From Pleodorina starrii (lineage: Eukaryota > Chlorophyta > Chlorophyceae > Chlamydomonadales > Volvocaceae), in the NCBI GenBank assembly GCA_030267565.1, contig BRXU01000062.1, positions 1 to 64,000 on the forward strand: a DNA stretch of 64,000 nt, given 5' to 3'. A program made the translations under genes and the position numbers. Each line of letters opens with the position of its first letter. The first letter of the stretch is position 1. Shown here one piece after another: positions 10,415 to 22,011 of this stretch. The notes beneath the pieces are model-generated. The model worked only from the letters and a program-made list of their open reading frames with translations, ran no database searches and was not told where the DNA came from.

Positions 10415-13400
10415 TCAGCTCACGACCTCGATGCGTGCTCCCTCCACCACCGCCGCCTGCAGGGGGAGGCGGAGGGGAGGACGGGAAGGGAAGCCAGGTC
10501 GGGGCCGCCATGACGGGCAGACAGGGAGGCTGCCAGATACGATACCCTGGGGAGGCCCGAGGCTGCAGGAATGGTGGGGGCGACGGTGGAGGGGTCAGAA
10601 AATAAAAGATACCGTACCGCAGCAAAGGGACGGAGACGGCGTCAGCGAGGAGCGGACCCTGCCCCTACGGCAATACTTACCGATACCGGTATATCCATGC
10701 AGTCCCCCTTCCCTCCCATCCAGGCCCCCTTTCCCCCGGCCCCTCCCGCCCCCTCCCTCACCCCGCCAGCCCCCCCCCAGTCCCCCCCCCCTCACCCTCT
10801 CCATGAGGTGAAGGCAGTCCAGCAGCGCCACCCGGAGACTGCCGGGTCCGGGCCGGGGGGCGAGCTGGAGACCCTCCTCCGCAGCCAACCTGGGGGGGGG
10901 GGGCGAGGAGGGAGAGAGAGAGAGAGTTAAGAGAGGACAGAAACGAGGGCGGGCGGGGGCAACGAAAACATTCCGATTTTCGAAGATGGGGGTAGGGGAG
11001 GGCTTAGGGGTGATGAACAGAGCCCGAAGAGGCAAGCTGACAGACTGACAGACTGACATGTTCAGAGGAAGGCGGAGGGAGGGTTTGTATGACCTAGGGC
11101 AGGACAGGAAAGGACAAGAGAGGAGAGGGTGGGGATAATTAGGACGGCCCGGGGCGAGGGGAACGCAACGCAGTTACCTGGAATATTACCTGATGATTAC
11201 CTGATTTCTCCAGCAGAAAAAAGCGCGCGGCCGCGTCGGGGTGGGGGAGCGGGTGGGCACGAATTATTGGCGGTGTGGGCGGGGGGCGGCATGGTGGTGG
11301 GCAGGGGGCTACGAACCCGGAGAACATGGCGCTGGCGGGGTGGAGTCGTACCGGTACGGCGCGACCGGGCCGGCGCGACCGGGCCGTTCCGGAGCGGGCG
11401 GTGGTTGCGGCGCACAGGATGAGTGCGGCTGAGCCAGCCCAGCCCAGACCATCCTTTCTTTGCAAACAATTCCAGCCCGCACCACTGAACCCCACCCCAC
11501 CCCACCAAGCCCCACCAACTCCTCTGCAACGGCTTCAAGCCCCAGTTCCAACCCCAGCCTCATCCCAAGGCCGGTCATGTCCCTCTCAAGCACCCTTCCA
11601 TCCCCCCATCCCCCCCCCCACACACACGTCCCCGCCATCTCCCCCCCAACCCGATCTCCAGCCGCCCAGGCAGCCCGCTCGCGACCCATTCCGCCGCCCT
11701 GTTCGCACCAGAGGGCTCTCACATGAAGGCGGCCGTTTGGAAAGAATAAACGCAGTAATGTAGAGTGGAGGTGATGTTGGTGGTATAGGCTAAATGCAAT
11801 GCCCAGAAGCGACCCACCCACCCACTCGTAACCATCCTTTCACACGTCCCACCCACCCACCCATCTACCCACCCACCCACACCACGCACCCACCCGAACA
11901 CCGCCAGTGCGTGGGACGTGGCCATGAGGGGCTGTCCGGGTGCCACCACCAGGAAGGCCGCGATGAGGGCGGTCAGGGAGCAGCCAGCAGCGGTGATAAG
12001 GGTCAGCAGCGGACTGCCGTTGCGGACCGCCACCAGCGCCTGACCGTCCGTCACCTTGGATGGGGGCGAGGGGCCGAGGGAGAGGGGAAGAGGGGTAGGC
12101 AATATGCCTACAGGGCACCAACCACCACCACCACCACCACCCCCTGCATCTCACTCCACTCCGCCATACGAACTGCTACGGTGGTCCAAGGCGGTTGATC
12201 CTGTGATGCCAAATTAGGATCCCACCCCATCCGTTCACCGGGACCTTCGTAGAGGCAGGCGGTTCGGCGATCCGGTCTGTGTAGAGTTTGTGTAGAGCTG
12301 TAAACGGAACGCATGTGTGTGTGTGTGCGTCTGTGTGTGGAGATGAGCGCAGATACAGGTACACACCCGCGCACACGCATGCATACGTGCGTGGCACGGC
12401 GCGCGCAAGCCTGTGTCGCTCTGGGTCGCGACGGACCGTCTTGTGCACCCCCTCCCTGCCCTCTTCCCCTCCCCTCCCCCAGCTCTGTCTGGGGTTGGTC
12501 GGCGGCGACGCGGCCGCGCGCCTCGTTTTATTTCTGCTGGAGATATCAGGTAATCCTCAGGTAATCCTCAGGTAATATCCCAGGTAACCGCGTTGCGTTC
12601 CCTCGTCCCGGGCCGTTCTAATTACCCCCCAGCTCACTCACATAGTCCACCTCTCCCGACACCGCCACTACGCAGCCGTGCTTGGAGGCCAACGACTTGG
12701 CGGCCTTTGGGGGGAGAGTTGAAGGGGGAAGAGGAGCGTGTTGGGGGAGGTTGCGGGGGAGCAACGGTTCGGTTCGGTTCGGTTTGACGACTTGCTGGGT
12801 TGCTAATGAAACGGGTGGGAAGATGAACACGGGCTGGATAGGCAGTGAATGGAGGCAACAGAGAACGGGGAGAGGGCGGTCGTGAAACACCAGACCAGAC
12901 CAAACCAGGCCTAGACGAGCAGAGCCAGAGCCGAAGGGGAGGTGCAAGGGTCGCGGACGGCGCGGCGGTTGCCGGCTGTGAAGGAGGGGCGGGGAGGCAA
13001 GGACGGCTGTGAAGGAGAGGCGGGGGGCATGGGCCAGAGCCCCAGGCCGACATGGATGAGGGGTTATCAACGGGGGTGTAGGCCAGAGCCCGTAACCGGT
13101 AACGTATTAGAATAATCCTTCCCGTCTGCAAAGAACAGCGAGGTAAACTTGCAAGCAGCAGGGGGCGCTATAGGGGGGCGGATGAGTCGTCCGTTTGTCG
13201 GTCCTTTAGTGCCACCCGAACACGAACTTGAACATGAACCTCCGTGCGCCGCTGCTGTGCTGCCGCGCCCATTCGTCCATCTGGGTTGTTTGGTCCGGCA
13301 GCGACGCGACCGCAGCTCGCCAGGTCCTGCGCATTCCCAGGTTCACACCCACACGCACACACACCGCCCGAGTCAACCCTAACCGCTCTCCACCCTCCAC

Positions 13401-14674
13401 CCTCCACCCTCCATCAGCCCGGGTCGGGTCGGGTCGGGTCGGGTCGGGTCGGGTCGGGGGCTCCCCCCTGGACCCACCTCCACCGCATCCCCGCTGGCTG
13501 CCGTACTGTCCACGCCCTTGACTCCGCTGCTGCCCGCTGCCCCCGCCAGCGCTAGCACCTCGGACGCGTTGCCACGCACCACCGTCGGGCGGCAGGCGAG
13601 CAGGTCGAGGCAGGAGGCGGTGCGGACGGGGGTGGCGCCGCAGCCCACCGGGTCCAGAACCCAGGGCTTGCCGAGCTCAACTGCCTGGCGGGGAGGGGAG
13701 GGAGGAGGCGGGAGGAGGGAGGAAGCGGGGCGAGTGAGGGTAAGGAAGGGTAAGGGGGTTAGGGGAAACGCAGTCCGAAGAGGTTAGGGGTTAGGGGGTG
13801 AAGAGTGTTGTGTCCAAATGGGCAAGCTGAACAGAGTCCGGCGGGGTTGGGTGATAAGGAGTTCAGCCGTGCGTTCGTTTCTTTTGGGAGAGATTCTTTC
13901 TCCTCTACACCGCATATCCTACTACACCGTTTCCCCGCTGGTCGTGCCTGGCCGTTCGTCGTCATTTCCGGTTGTGTTTTCGAATTGGCGGTCCCCCGGT
14001 TTGCGATCTTTTATCTCAAAAGATTTTTAATTTTTGATTTTCAAAGGGGGAAAGGGGGGCGGGGCCTAACCAAGCGCTATCCGATCTGGGTTCCGCACTT
14101 GTGCTCTTCCTGACCCACGGGTCCAGCACCGCCAGCTCTTCGTTTGCCGCCTTTCGGTTCGCGTACTTCGCTATCATCGTCCGGACGTCTCGGCAATGGC
14201 GGGGCGTCACCACATTCACTTCGCACCATCACACCTTTTTTGCGGCCAGCTTCTTGGCAGCTACCCAGTCGGAGGAGAGGGTGCCCATGTTCACCAGCAG
14301 CGCGGAGCTGATGGTGACGAACGACTCCACCTCATCCAGGGAGTGGGCCTGCAAGGAAAGAGAAAGAAAGTTGAGGTGAGTGGCGTGGTGAGGAAGGGTT
14401 GCGGTTATGTTGCTCCAGGTTGCGGCGCGGGGCCAATGGGGCTGGACATCGCTAGGATGGGTTCAGTCAGCCATCAAGCTGAGGGCGCTCTTACCATGGC
14501 CGGCGAGCAGCCTGCCGCGAGGAGTACGTTTGCCATGATGTCCATGGACACGAAATTGGTGATGCAGTGCACCAGCGGCCGCTTGGCGCGGACAGCCTGC
14601 CAGAGCTGCCAGCATGACTCGGAGGTCGCTTCTAGCTGCAGCTGGTCACCCTGGGGGCCAGATGCTGCAGCCAT
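10415..14674 (-). CDS. thiM: Hydroxyethylthiazole kinase (ThiM family)
   Basis: Seven exons join in phase: 14495..14674 (ATG 14674), 14235..14348, 13478..13684, 12642..12704, 11894..12054, 10796..10889 and 10415..10456 (TGA). All splice sites are GT-AG. The 861 nt give 286 aa, close to the roughly 270 aa of bacterial ThiM. Recognisable segments are [76 protein letters not shown] (active-site-type Cys near residue 213) and [12 protein letters not shown]. Known: ThiM phosphorylates 4-methyl-5-(2-hydroxyethyl)thiazole with ATP in thiamine salvage. No organelle targeting extension is obvious, since the conserved part starts about 30 residues after the Met. Intron 4 (12055..12641) and intron 5 (10890..11893) hold inverted copies of one repeat around exon 5. 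Confidence 0.93.
10600..10695 (+). repeat. Dispersed short repeat, copy c
   Basis: AAAATAAAAGATACCG, GGAGACGGCGTCAGCGAGG, GGACCC and TACTTACCGATACCGGTAT, within the last ThiM intron. Confidence 0.75.
11131..11243 (+). repeat. Intronic repeat, copy 1 of an inverted pair
   Basis: In ThiM intron 5 (10890..11893). It matches the reverse complement of about 12500-12632 over some 115 bp: the TAATTAG end, GAACGCAACGC, tandem GATTACCTGA decamers, CTCCAGCAGAAA, and GCGCGGCCGCGTCG. The copies differ by substitutions and one decamer more or less. Confidence 0.85.
12500..12632 (-). repeat. Intronic repeat, copy 2 of an inverted pair
   Basis: In ThiM intron 4, directly beside the donor of exon 12642..12704. 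It is the inverted partner of 11131..11243 and has three tandem AGGTAATCCTC-type units. The pair encloses exon 11894..12054. Confidence 0.85.
13421..13459. repeat. GGGTC pentamer microsatellite in ThiM intron
   Basis: About seven GGGTC units start some 20 bp inside the intron after exon 13478..13684. A shorter run of the complementary pentamer (GACCC) is at 37603-37627. Confidence 0.85.
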
Positions 14675-16288
14675 TTTTAGCAATTATATTTTAGAGCACT
14701 GGAGTCAGTCGTTAAATGGTTGAAGGTCGGCAGGTGCAAGGCGGATGGAGTCGTAGGTTAAACTTGCTATCGGGGCAGACCCCGGCGATGGCGATGGCAA
14801 TCTGTTTTTGGTAGATGATAAACGGCAAATTGGTATGCAATGATTGATCCTGTGCTTTGCACCGTGGGACTGCCGGCATCAGTCGCGGTTCGTCAGTTTC
14901 GGTTAGCGAGACGCTCTAGGGAAGGCCAGTGAGACGCTCTAGCCAAACGCGTTGCCTACATTCGACTTCGCAGAGTTGACGACATGGAGGAGCGAAGACC
15001 CCAAAAGTCCTGTGCCACGGCCAACCGCTGGCGCACCCAAATCAAGTATCAGTAGCTACTGCACCCAGTGGTGGGGCAAGGGCCATGGCTGCCTCAGCAA
15101 GCGCCGCGGCTCTGACTACAACGATGCTGGCAGCGAGGTCGCCTAGGGGTGGATTGACCTACATGGGCCGTGCAGGCAGCGCACGCGCGTGCCGAGCGGA
15201 TGCAATCAATTTCACCACCTTTTGTGCTGTTGCCGCCCGCAGCCCGACAGTACCAACTGGGCAGTGCTCCGATCGACCCGCCTTCTTGGCAATGGCGGAA
15301 AGCTTCGGGGGGGGGGGCACCGGTATTTGTGTTGGATGCAGCTGCTTTGGATGCAGCATCTAACAACGTTGGAGCGCATTCGTCGCCATGTCCCATTCCT
15401 CCCTTGCCTGTCCCACTCCTCCCTTGCCTGTCCCACTCCTCCCCACATACATCACATTGTCTCGGATCAGCAGTTCTGCATGCGGGGTGCCAAGCCCGAA
15501 TTCCAAGACCCAAACCCGGTCGATCGTGGTCATGTGTGCTCAGTCAGGCGTTCGGGCTTGGTGGGATCCTTGGCAGGACACAGCGAATTGCGCGACACTG
15601 CAGCCCATCCACGGAGCCCTTCATTCAGCTCACGGCGCCCTAAATATCCAGGAATATCTTGACATGCTATGTACGGTACCTTGCAGGCTCCAAGGCGATC
15701 GCGTTGATCGTTACAGGCGCTTTTCAGGTCCCCCATTTTGGTTCGCTCTGGCTGGCGCCACACGGTACTTCCATCGCGCCCGGGCCGCCCCGGCCCCCGG
15801 CGCACTGGACCGGGATGTCGTCAGCGTTCATGTTTCTTCCTTTTCACAATAGCTTTAAATATGTGGCGTGCAGCGTGTACCGGGTAGAGGGTGTGTTCTG
15901 GGAGAGGTCAGGTCTTTTCACCTTGACAGAGGAACAAATATCACGGGGAGGGCGCGCACGTAGCGCGAACTATATTACCTTTGCTGCGCTCCTCGCAGCT
16001 CGGCCAGCTTTGCCCACTGTGCGGCCAGGCCATCGAGGTTGCGAAACCGCTGCTCTGTACATTCCTATCGTTGCGCGAGCTCGCATTTGATGACTGAAAA
16101 ACGAGCCTTGATGCGCACGATTTTCCTTGCTCGCTCGGACGATAAACACCTTGAAGAGTAGTGGTGCGGATGCTGCCCGATGCTGTTGCTGTTGCTGTGG
16201 CGCGGCGTTCGTCGCGGCGGCGTGTTGGTGGTGGTTGTTATAGGCGTACGCGCGGACAAACACGACCGTGGACGTTGACAGGCCCCAA
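14675..16288. other. Upstream region of ThiM, no gene seen
   Basis: It holds the presumed ThiM promoter at its left end and a short C/T-rich tandem repeat at about 15388-15445 (CTCCCTTGCCTGTCCCACT, three units). Open frames of up to about 157 codons overlap on both strands and none shows a recognisable domain. Confidence 0.4.
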
Positions 16289-16621
16289 GCAATCGGAAAG
16301 TACGGGATTTGCCGGCAAAGCCCATGTCAAAGCCCGCCGTACCAGGGAGGGGCTTTGACACTAAATTGTAATAGCAATCCAAAGCCATGAAAAGGTCTTG
16401 AGCTCAACGCAACCCATTGTGAGCCATATCATATCAGTTTAGTTAACTTATTGATACCACTAGGAGAAGTCCCTGCTCGCGCGGCACCGGGTCTGGACTG
16501 CATTCGTCAGCCAGGCGTGTCGAGAGCAAGATTTCCTTTAGCTTATCATCTGGTAACATTGCATAGCAAGTCTAGGTATTAAAGATGGAGGGCGGCGGCG
16601 AGGATCGGGCAACCAAACGTA
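16289..16621 (+). repeat. 333-bp inverted repeat, left arm
   Basis: It matches the reverse complement of 22012..22344 along its full 333 bp, with only a few substitutions noticed. It contains AT-rich promoter-like DNA and, at its inner end, an ATG followed by 12 codons (MEGGGEDRATKR). Confidence 0.93.
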
Positions 16622-16836
16622 GGAAAGTCCAGTCCGGAACTGTGGATGAGCTAAATCAGCACGTCCAGGCTTACGGTATTAATAAGAAGTTTGGGACTTA
16701 CTTCACATTCAGCGCTCATGGATTGACAATCTCCTTGGCAAGCGTGGCGGACGCCATGCCCAGCATTGAGAGAAAGCTGGGCATCGTCTTCTCCTGCGAC
16801 CAAGGCGCTGACATGCGGGTCAGTCTCAATGCATGA
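16585..16836 (+). CDS. Hypothetical protein, 83 codons, possibly a first exon
   Basis: ATG at 16585 opens MEGGGEDRATKRRKVQSG, with a basic cluster that could be a nuclear localisation signal. It continues with a mixed, globular-looking segment (GTYFTFSAHGLTISLASVADAM) to a stop at 16836. The sequence has natural-looking composition, unlike the low-complexity frames around it. A possible donor (GCGG|GTCAGT, about 16818) would let it continue into later exons, but I cannot place them. The start codon lies in the 333-bp inverted repeat, so a second copy of the start faces it at about 22047. I do not recognise the family. Confidence 0.5.
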   Translation: MEGGGEDRATKRRKVQSGTVDELNQHVQAYGINKKFGTYFTFSAHGLTISLASVADAMPSIERKLGIVFSCDQGADMRVSLNA

Positions 16837-16991
16837 ACGCTTGCGCAGACATCCATCGACAGCGGACAGTAAGCCGACCCAGTGTTCGTTAACCTGTGTG
16901 TGTTTCGGCGCATAACCACCTCGCCATCCCGCGACTTCCTTTCCCCGTCATCGATCCCGTCCCCGCCTGGACACCCTTCTGCTCATCATCT

Positions 16992-17160
16992 GGTGCTGAG
17001 GCGCCCGGGCGGGGTCTCGGCGGTGCCGGCAGCAGCAGCGGCGTCGCGGCTGTTGGCGGCGCCGGCAGCGCCGGTGCTGAGGCGCCCGGGCGGGGTCTCG
17101 GCGGTGCCGGCAGCAGCAGCGGCGTCGCGGCTGTTGGCGGCGCCGGCAGCGCCGGTGCTG
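16992..17160. repeat. 81-bp tandem repeat, two copies
   Basis: GGTGCTGAGGCGCCCGGGCG begins at 16992 and again at 17073, and the first bases recur at 17154. 81 is a multiple of three, and on the plus strand the units read as Ala/Gly/Ser-rich peptide (GAEAPGRGLGGAGSSSG). It could be coding, but no gene model supports that. Confidence 0.85.
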
Positions 17161-17756
17161 AGGCGGTATGGTCAATACAGTCAAATCAGGGCTGTCGGGT
17201 GATGGGGAGCCATCAGCGGGGAGGGACGGGTAGACATTAGAGCACGGGTAGAAATTAGAGCGCCTAATGCGTGACTCATACCCGGGGCGCTCGGCGGTAC
17301 TCCCCCGGGAGTATGCAGGTTCAATTCCTGCCGTCCTGTTGCTATCGTTATCCCCAGATACGGCGGCGTGCCTGCGGGCGGCGGCGCGCCCTACGGCGGG
17401 TACCCCGGCAGCGGCTGGAACCCCAGCGCTTGGAGCCACAGCATCGAGGAGGGCGGCAGGGGCCGTCGCAGGGCAGGGGCCGCACGCGCGAGGGCCCCCA
17501 GGCCGCGGCCCCGCGTGCAGTCGGGTCGCAGCTGTCGGACCGGCGGAGGTGGGGGTGCTGTTGCGCCGCGCTCTCCAGTCTGCCTTGGGGCGTGGCGGGG
17601 GTTGCAAGCGCCGCCCCACGTGCTGTGGTGCTGCCCCGCCCCGCCCCTCCCCACGTGCTGCACCCGCGGCGGTGGCGGCGCGAGTCGGCGCCCGCTGCCC
17701 CCCGCCGGTGTGCTGCCCCTGTGGTGCCCTTCCAGCCTGCCGGCCGGAACCCCAAC

Positions 17757-17826
17757 TAACCGGGCGACTGCGGCACCGCACTGGTGCCATGTGCCGGGGT
17801 CGGGGTTGGGGCGGCCCAGCGGGTAG
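17757..17826 (+). repeat. About 70-bp inverted repeat, left arm
   Basis: The segment with GGGCGACTGCGGCACCGCA, then GGTGCCATGTGCCGGGGTCG, reappears inverted at about 18994-19062. Arms are nearly identical apart from a small indel at the outer end. The enclosed 1.17 kb has no recognisable ORF, so these could be the ends of a non-autonomous DNA element. Confidence 0.8.
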
Positions 17827-18993
17827 CGGGGCCGGCGTAGTGGTAACGGGATCAGCAATCAGCCATCAACGTTTCGCCCCCAAGTGCGCCCCCTCGCCTT
17901 GCTTTATCTCTTCAGAGCAGCTCGAGGGCGTGTCACGCAGTCGCAGTCGCAGGGGACGTGACCAAGCGAGCTGCCTTAGAGGTGGCGCTCGACGGGACCG
18001 CGAGAGGTGATTGGGGGGCTGCTGCAGCTGCCGCCTGAGGGTTGGATGTGGGCAGCGGTCGGGGCGATGTACGCCGCCCGGTCCGGAGCAACGATGCGGA
18101 CCGGTCCTACTCACAGCGTGCGGGTGCCGATACCGCCGCACGGAAGCCGGACGGTGCGCGATCCGCTGTTCTTCTCCCCAAGCGGATCAGGGAAGGACTG
18201 CGGATCGCATATCGCGGACACACGGGGGTGGAGAAGCGATGCGTGCGTGCAGCGCCGGGGATGCTCCCCCGTGGAGGCGGTGACACGTTACAACACGACA
18301 CGAGGGTCACTCAGCTGCCGGTACGCATTTGGGTTTCCGCGCGCATTGTGCGGAAACCCAAACCTGGACCCCAGCCAAGCTTGAACCCAGACCTCCAGAC
18401 TTGCAGCTCCGGTCCTGCAACGTAGCCATGACGCGCGCGCCGCACTGCGTCACGTGAGGCAATCCGTTCGCGGACGGACCCATCCCACACGGCGCTCCCC
18501 ATCAGCACCACAACACCGGCGAAGCCATCACCCCAACCCAACCCATCACACACCCCATTCGCCCGACCCTTGCTGCGGCGTCCCATGACCCCGACTCCGG
18601 CCCGGATCCTGGACCTGATCCTGGGGGACCCTGGTTCCTGGCAATTTTGCAAGGTGGCGGCCTTTCCGGTGTCCTCCGTGGCGGTACCCCACACCGCCGC
18701 GACGGCGCAACCGCCAGCTGAGGAACGGACCGACCCTGGCTGTGGGGCTCAGGCATGCACCCCAGCCGCCCATGCCGCGCACGGCCGGTCGGCGCTTATT
18801 GCTCCTGTCCTGTCCTGACTAATCTCCCACTCACCGGGCGCATAACTCGCCACCCAAGTTAACACGAGCGCCGCGTGCTGCCCCGCCCTTGCCCCGCCCT
18901 GCCGAGGGGCAACAACCAAACGGCGGAGCAATTGCCGTTGCACCTGCACCTAGTGCCTGCTCCTGGGCCGCGCGGCCGGTTCCCAACCCATAC

Positions 18994-19062
18994 CCGCTGG
19001 GCCGCCCCAACCCCGACCCCGGCACATGGCACCAGTGCGGTGCCGCAGTCGCCCGGTTGGGG
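18994..19062 (-). repeat. About 70-bp inverted repeat, right arm
   Basis: Inverted partner of 17757..17826, ending CCCGGTTGGGGTTTCGGCCG on its outer side. The partner reads CCGGAACCCCAACTAACCGG on its outer side. Confidence 0.8.
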
Positions 19063-19802
19063 TTTCGGCCGTCGCTGTCGTCTGCAGCTTTTCCTCTCCC
19101 CCCTTGTGGCACTGCCTACCTGGTGGCCCTCCGCCTGCCTCCCCTCGCACTGTCCCTGTGCCTTTCCCTCTGGCCCCACCTCCAAATCCACCACCCCCCG
19201 CCCCCCACCCTGCCCCCCCACACCCCTCACCCCACCCCACCCCCACACCCCCTCCCCCTCCCCGATGTCCCATCCCCCTGCCTGACCTCGCCCCACGCCA
19301 GCCCCCCTGGGCGCCCCATCCTTCTTCGCCCTGCCCCCCGCCAGTCCCGCATGCTTGGTGGCCCTCCCCCGGCCTCCCTTCCCTTGCCCGTGCACTTGCT
19401 CCTCTGGCCCCCACCCCCTGTTTTCAGGCCCTCCCCATGCCTGATGCCCTTATCCTGATATCCTCCCTTCCCTCCTCCGACCTTCTTTCCAACCTCTCCC
19501 TCCCCATGTCTGCCCTCGTCTTGCCTCCGCCCGTGCCCCCGCCCTGGCCCTGCCCTTGCCTCAACGCCCTCTCCTGCCGTCACCTCGACCAGTGCCCCTC
19601 ATGCGTGGTGGCCTGCACGCTCTGCCGGTGTGGCGGGTAGCCGACTCCTCACAGTCCTCACGTCCTTTTCCTGCGCTCCTATCCGGTTCGCGTTCTCCAT
19701 TGAGCGCAGGTGAGTCTACGTTCTTGTGCTGTCGCGTTTACTCGTTCGTCCGGGTTGGTCTGGCGGCGACGCGGTCGCTGTGCCTCTCGTCTTGGCAAGG
19801 TT

Positions 19803-19885
19803 ACAGGTACGTTCGGTAAGTATCAATGGGTTCCGGGTCCGTTCGCTAACGCCGTCTCCGTATCCGCTGCGGTATCTCTTTTTTA
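19803..19885 (-). repeat. Dispersed short repeat, copy d (inverted)
   Basis: The reverse complement reads GAGATACCGCAGCGGATACG, GAGACGGCGTTAGCGAACGG, ACCC and TACTTACCGAACGTACC. This is the best-preserved copy. Confidence 0.75.
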
Positions 19886-19982
19886 CCGCCTGTCTTCCCT
19901 CGCCATGCCCTCGCAGCTGCCCCTCTGGTTTCCCCATGCTTGGTTGCCCTCCTCTTGTGTCCCCTCTCCTCCCCTCGCCCTC

Positions 19983-20402
19983 ACCGGCCCCGGGTACTTG
20001 GTAGCCCTCCCCCTGCCTGCTCTTGCCCTGCTCTCGCCCTCGCCGGCCCCGGGTACTTGGTAGCCCTCCCCCTGCCTGCTCTTGCCCTGCTCTCGCCCTC
20101 GCCGGCCCCGGGTACTTGGTAGCCCTCCCCCTGCCTGCTCTTGCCCTGCTCTCGCCCTCGCCGGCCCCGGGTACTTGGTAGCCCTCCCCCTGCCTGCTCT
20201 TGCCCTGCTCTCGCCCTCGCCGGCCCCGGGTACTTGGTAGCCCTCCCCCTGCCTGCTCTTGCCCTGCTCTCGCCCTCGCCGGCCCCGGGTACTTGGTAGC
20301 CCTCCCCCTGCCTGCTCTTGCCCTGCTGTCGCCCTCGCCGGCCCCGGGTACTTGGTAGCCCTCCCCCTGCCTGCTCTTGCCCTGCTCTCGCCCTCGCCGG
20401 CC
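19983..20402. repeat. 59-bp minisatellite, about 7 copies
   Basis: GGCCCCGGGTACTTGGTAGC recurs with a 59-bp period (shifting one base per 60-base line from 20041 on). Copies are almost identical. More divergent relatives of the unit (GCTTGGTGGCCCTCC) occur from about 19110 to 19960, so the array seems to have grown out of an older one. Confidence 0.95.
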
Positions 20403-20799
20403 CCCGGCCTCGGGGCTTGCGGGGATGGAAGAGATCTGGGTGGCGGCTTCGGGCTTGGTCAGGTTTCACGCTGTCACCTTAGACCCTACTCATCAGTCAG
20501 CCCCTCCCAGGGCGCGACCCTGGCAGGCGGAGCCTGCGCGGAGGCCGCAAAGCGCCCCGCGCAGCCCAGAGGGGCAATGCAGCAATAGTGCTGACACAGC
20601 GGGGTGGAGTGCCAGGTCCATCCCTGGGCAAGGGGCCGCCCGCCCGCCCGCCCGCCGCGACACGCCGCCCCACAGCCCCGCTGCCACCGGCGGCGGCCGT
20701 CCACCCGTCGGCGCGTGAACATCTCTGGGCGCTGCCATCAAGGCGGTGCTGTTGCCCCGCGGTACCCGCGATCCACCGGGCCCGCTGTGACCGAAGGAG

Positions 20800-21897
20800 C
20801 TGCCCCGGGCTAGACCGCTGCCGCCACCGCCGACGCTGGCGCGGCCTTCAGGATCCTCCCGCTCCCTGTCCCGCTCCCGCTCGCGTTCCCGCTCCCACCC
20901 GTCCCGGCTGCCGCTGCGGCCCCTCCCCCGCCCGTCCCAATCCCGCTCCCGCTCCCGGTCGCGCTCCGCCGATCATGGCCGCCTGCACCTCCACCTCGAC
21001 CACCAACGCCACGATCTCGGTCGCGACGGTCATGGTACTGCGGCCGGTCGGCGCCGCGGCCGTCCCGTGGGTCGCGCTCCACCTCCCGCTCTCTCCCTCA
21101 ATTCCGCTCCCGTGCTCGCTCCCAGCGCACTGCTGTCACCCCGCCGCCGGTGGAGGCGGCGGCGGCGGCTCGGGCGGAGCGGGGTGCGGCGGCTGCGAGA
21201 GAGAGAGAGAGAGAGGCGCGGCTGCGGCGGCGGCGGCGCCAGCGCGTCATGAACGTTGGCGCCCGGAGATGCTGTCGTCGCCGCCGCAGTTGCCGCCTCC
21301 GCATCGCTGCGTTCACGCCGGCAGCGGCCGCAATGGTGTTAAGGGAGAGCTCCGACGGCGATCGTGCGCCGGGGGAGGCAGCACCGGCCCAAGCGGAGCG
21401 GGGCGCTGTCGCCTGCTCCGCGGCCTGAGCCTGAGACAGGGACTGGTTGCTGGGTCCAGGCTCTGCCGCGGCCTCTGGTAGAGGGGGCGGGGAAGGTCCC
21501 CGTGAGAGGGGCGGTGGCTGCGGCGGCGGCTGCGGCGGTGGGTATTGCGGCGGCTGCGGGGGCCATTACTGCTGCGGCGGGTAGCTGGAGTGCGCGGGTG
21601 ATGGTGCGGGTGGTGGTGGTGCTGGTATGGGCCAGCGTGCTGGAAGAAGTGAGGGTGCTGCTGCGGCGGTGGGTATTGCGGCGGAGGGAAGAGGTGCGGC
21701 GGGTACGGCAGCGGGGGGTAAGGGTGGTGCGGTAGGGCCGGGTGTCCCGGCGGCGGCGCCGGTGGCGGCCCGAGCGGCGGCGCCGGTGGCGGCCCGAGCG
21801 GCGGCGCGGGCGGCGGCGCTCCCCTGCCGCCCCGGCGCTCCCCTGCCTGCATTCCCCTGCAGCAGCCATGCACGCGAAGGGCGGTCAGCAAGCACAC
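20800..21897 (-). CDS. Possible low-complexity protein (Pro/His-rich, then Arg/Glu/Asp-rich), exon structure unresolved
   Basis: On the minus strand 21600-21870 reads as a Pro-rich segment (APPLGPPPAPPLGPPPAPPP and LPYPPHLFPPPQYPPPQQHP) and then a His run. Further down, 20850-20960 reads as Arg/Glu/Asp-rich repeats (WERERERERDREREDPEG), as in some RNA-processing proteins. These stretches are in different frames, so introns would be required, and other frames are open as well. The inverted start codon at 22047 (minus) could belong to this unit. Treat as a hint, not a gene model. Confidence 0.25.
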
Positions 21898-22011
21898 GAA
21901 TTACCCTTCCCTGAACAAAGTAGCCCCCCTAAACGAAGATCGGGCTGTACTGCGCGCAGCGATGGGATGATTGTGGACCTCCCGCCGTAAAGCAAACAAT
22001 GTGCCATCGCT

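Noticed and set aside
17215..17345. tRNA-like 3' half with a B-box (GGTTCAATTCC) and a GCAGG/CCTGC stem
   Set aside because: The T-arm looks good, but the distance to a matching acceptor strand is about 110 nt and no clean anticodon arm forms. A SINE fragment or chance are as likely; not annotated.
20830..20960. Plus-strand RS-repeat frame (SRSLSRSRSRSRSHPS) suggesting an SR splicing factor
   Set aside because: Produced by a CGCTCC-type repeat. The minus strand gives an equally biased RE/RD frame, and no RNA-binding domain is nearby.
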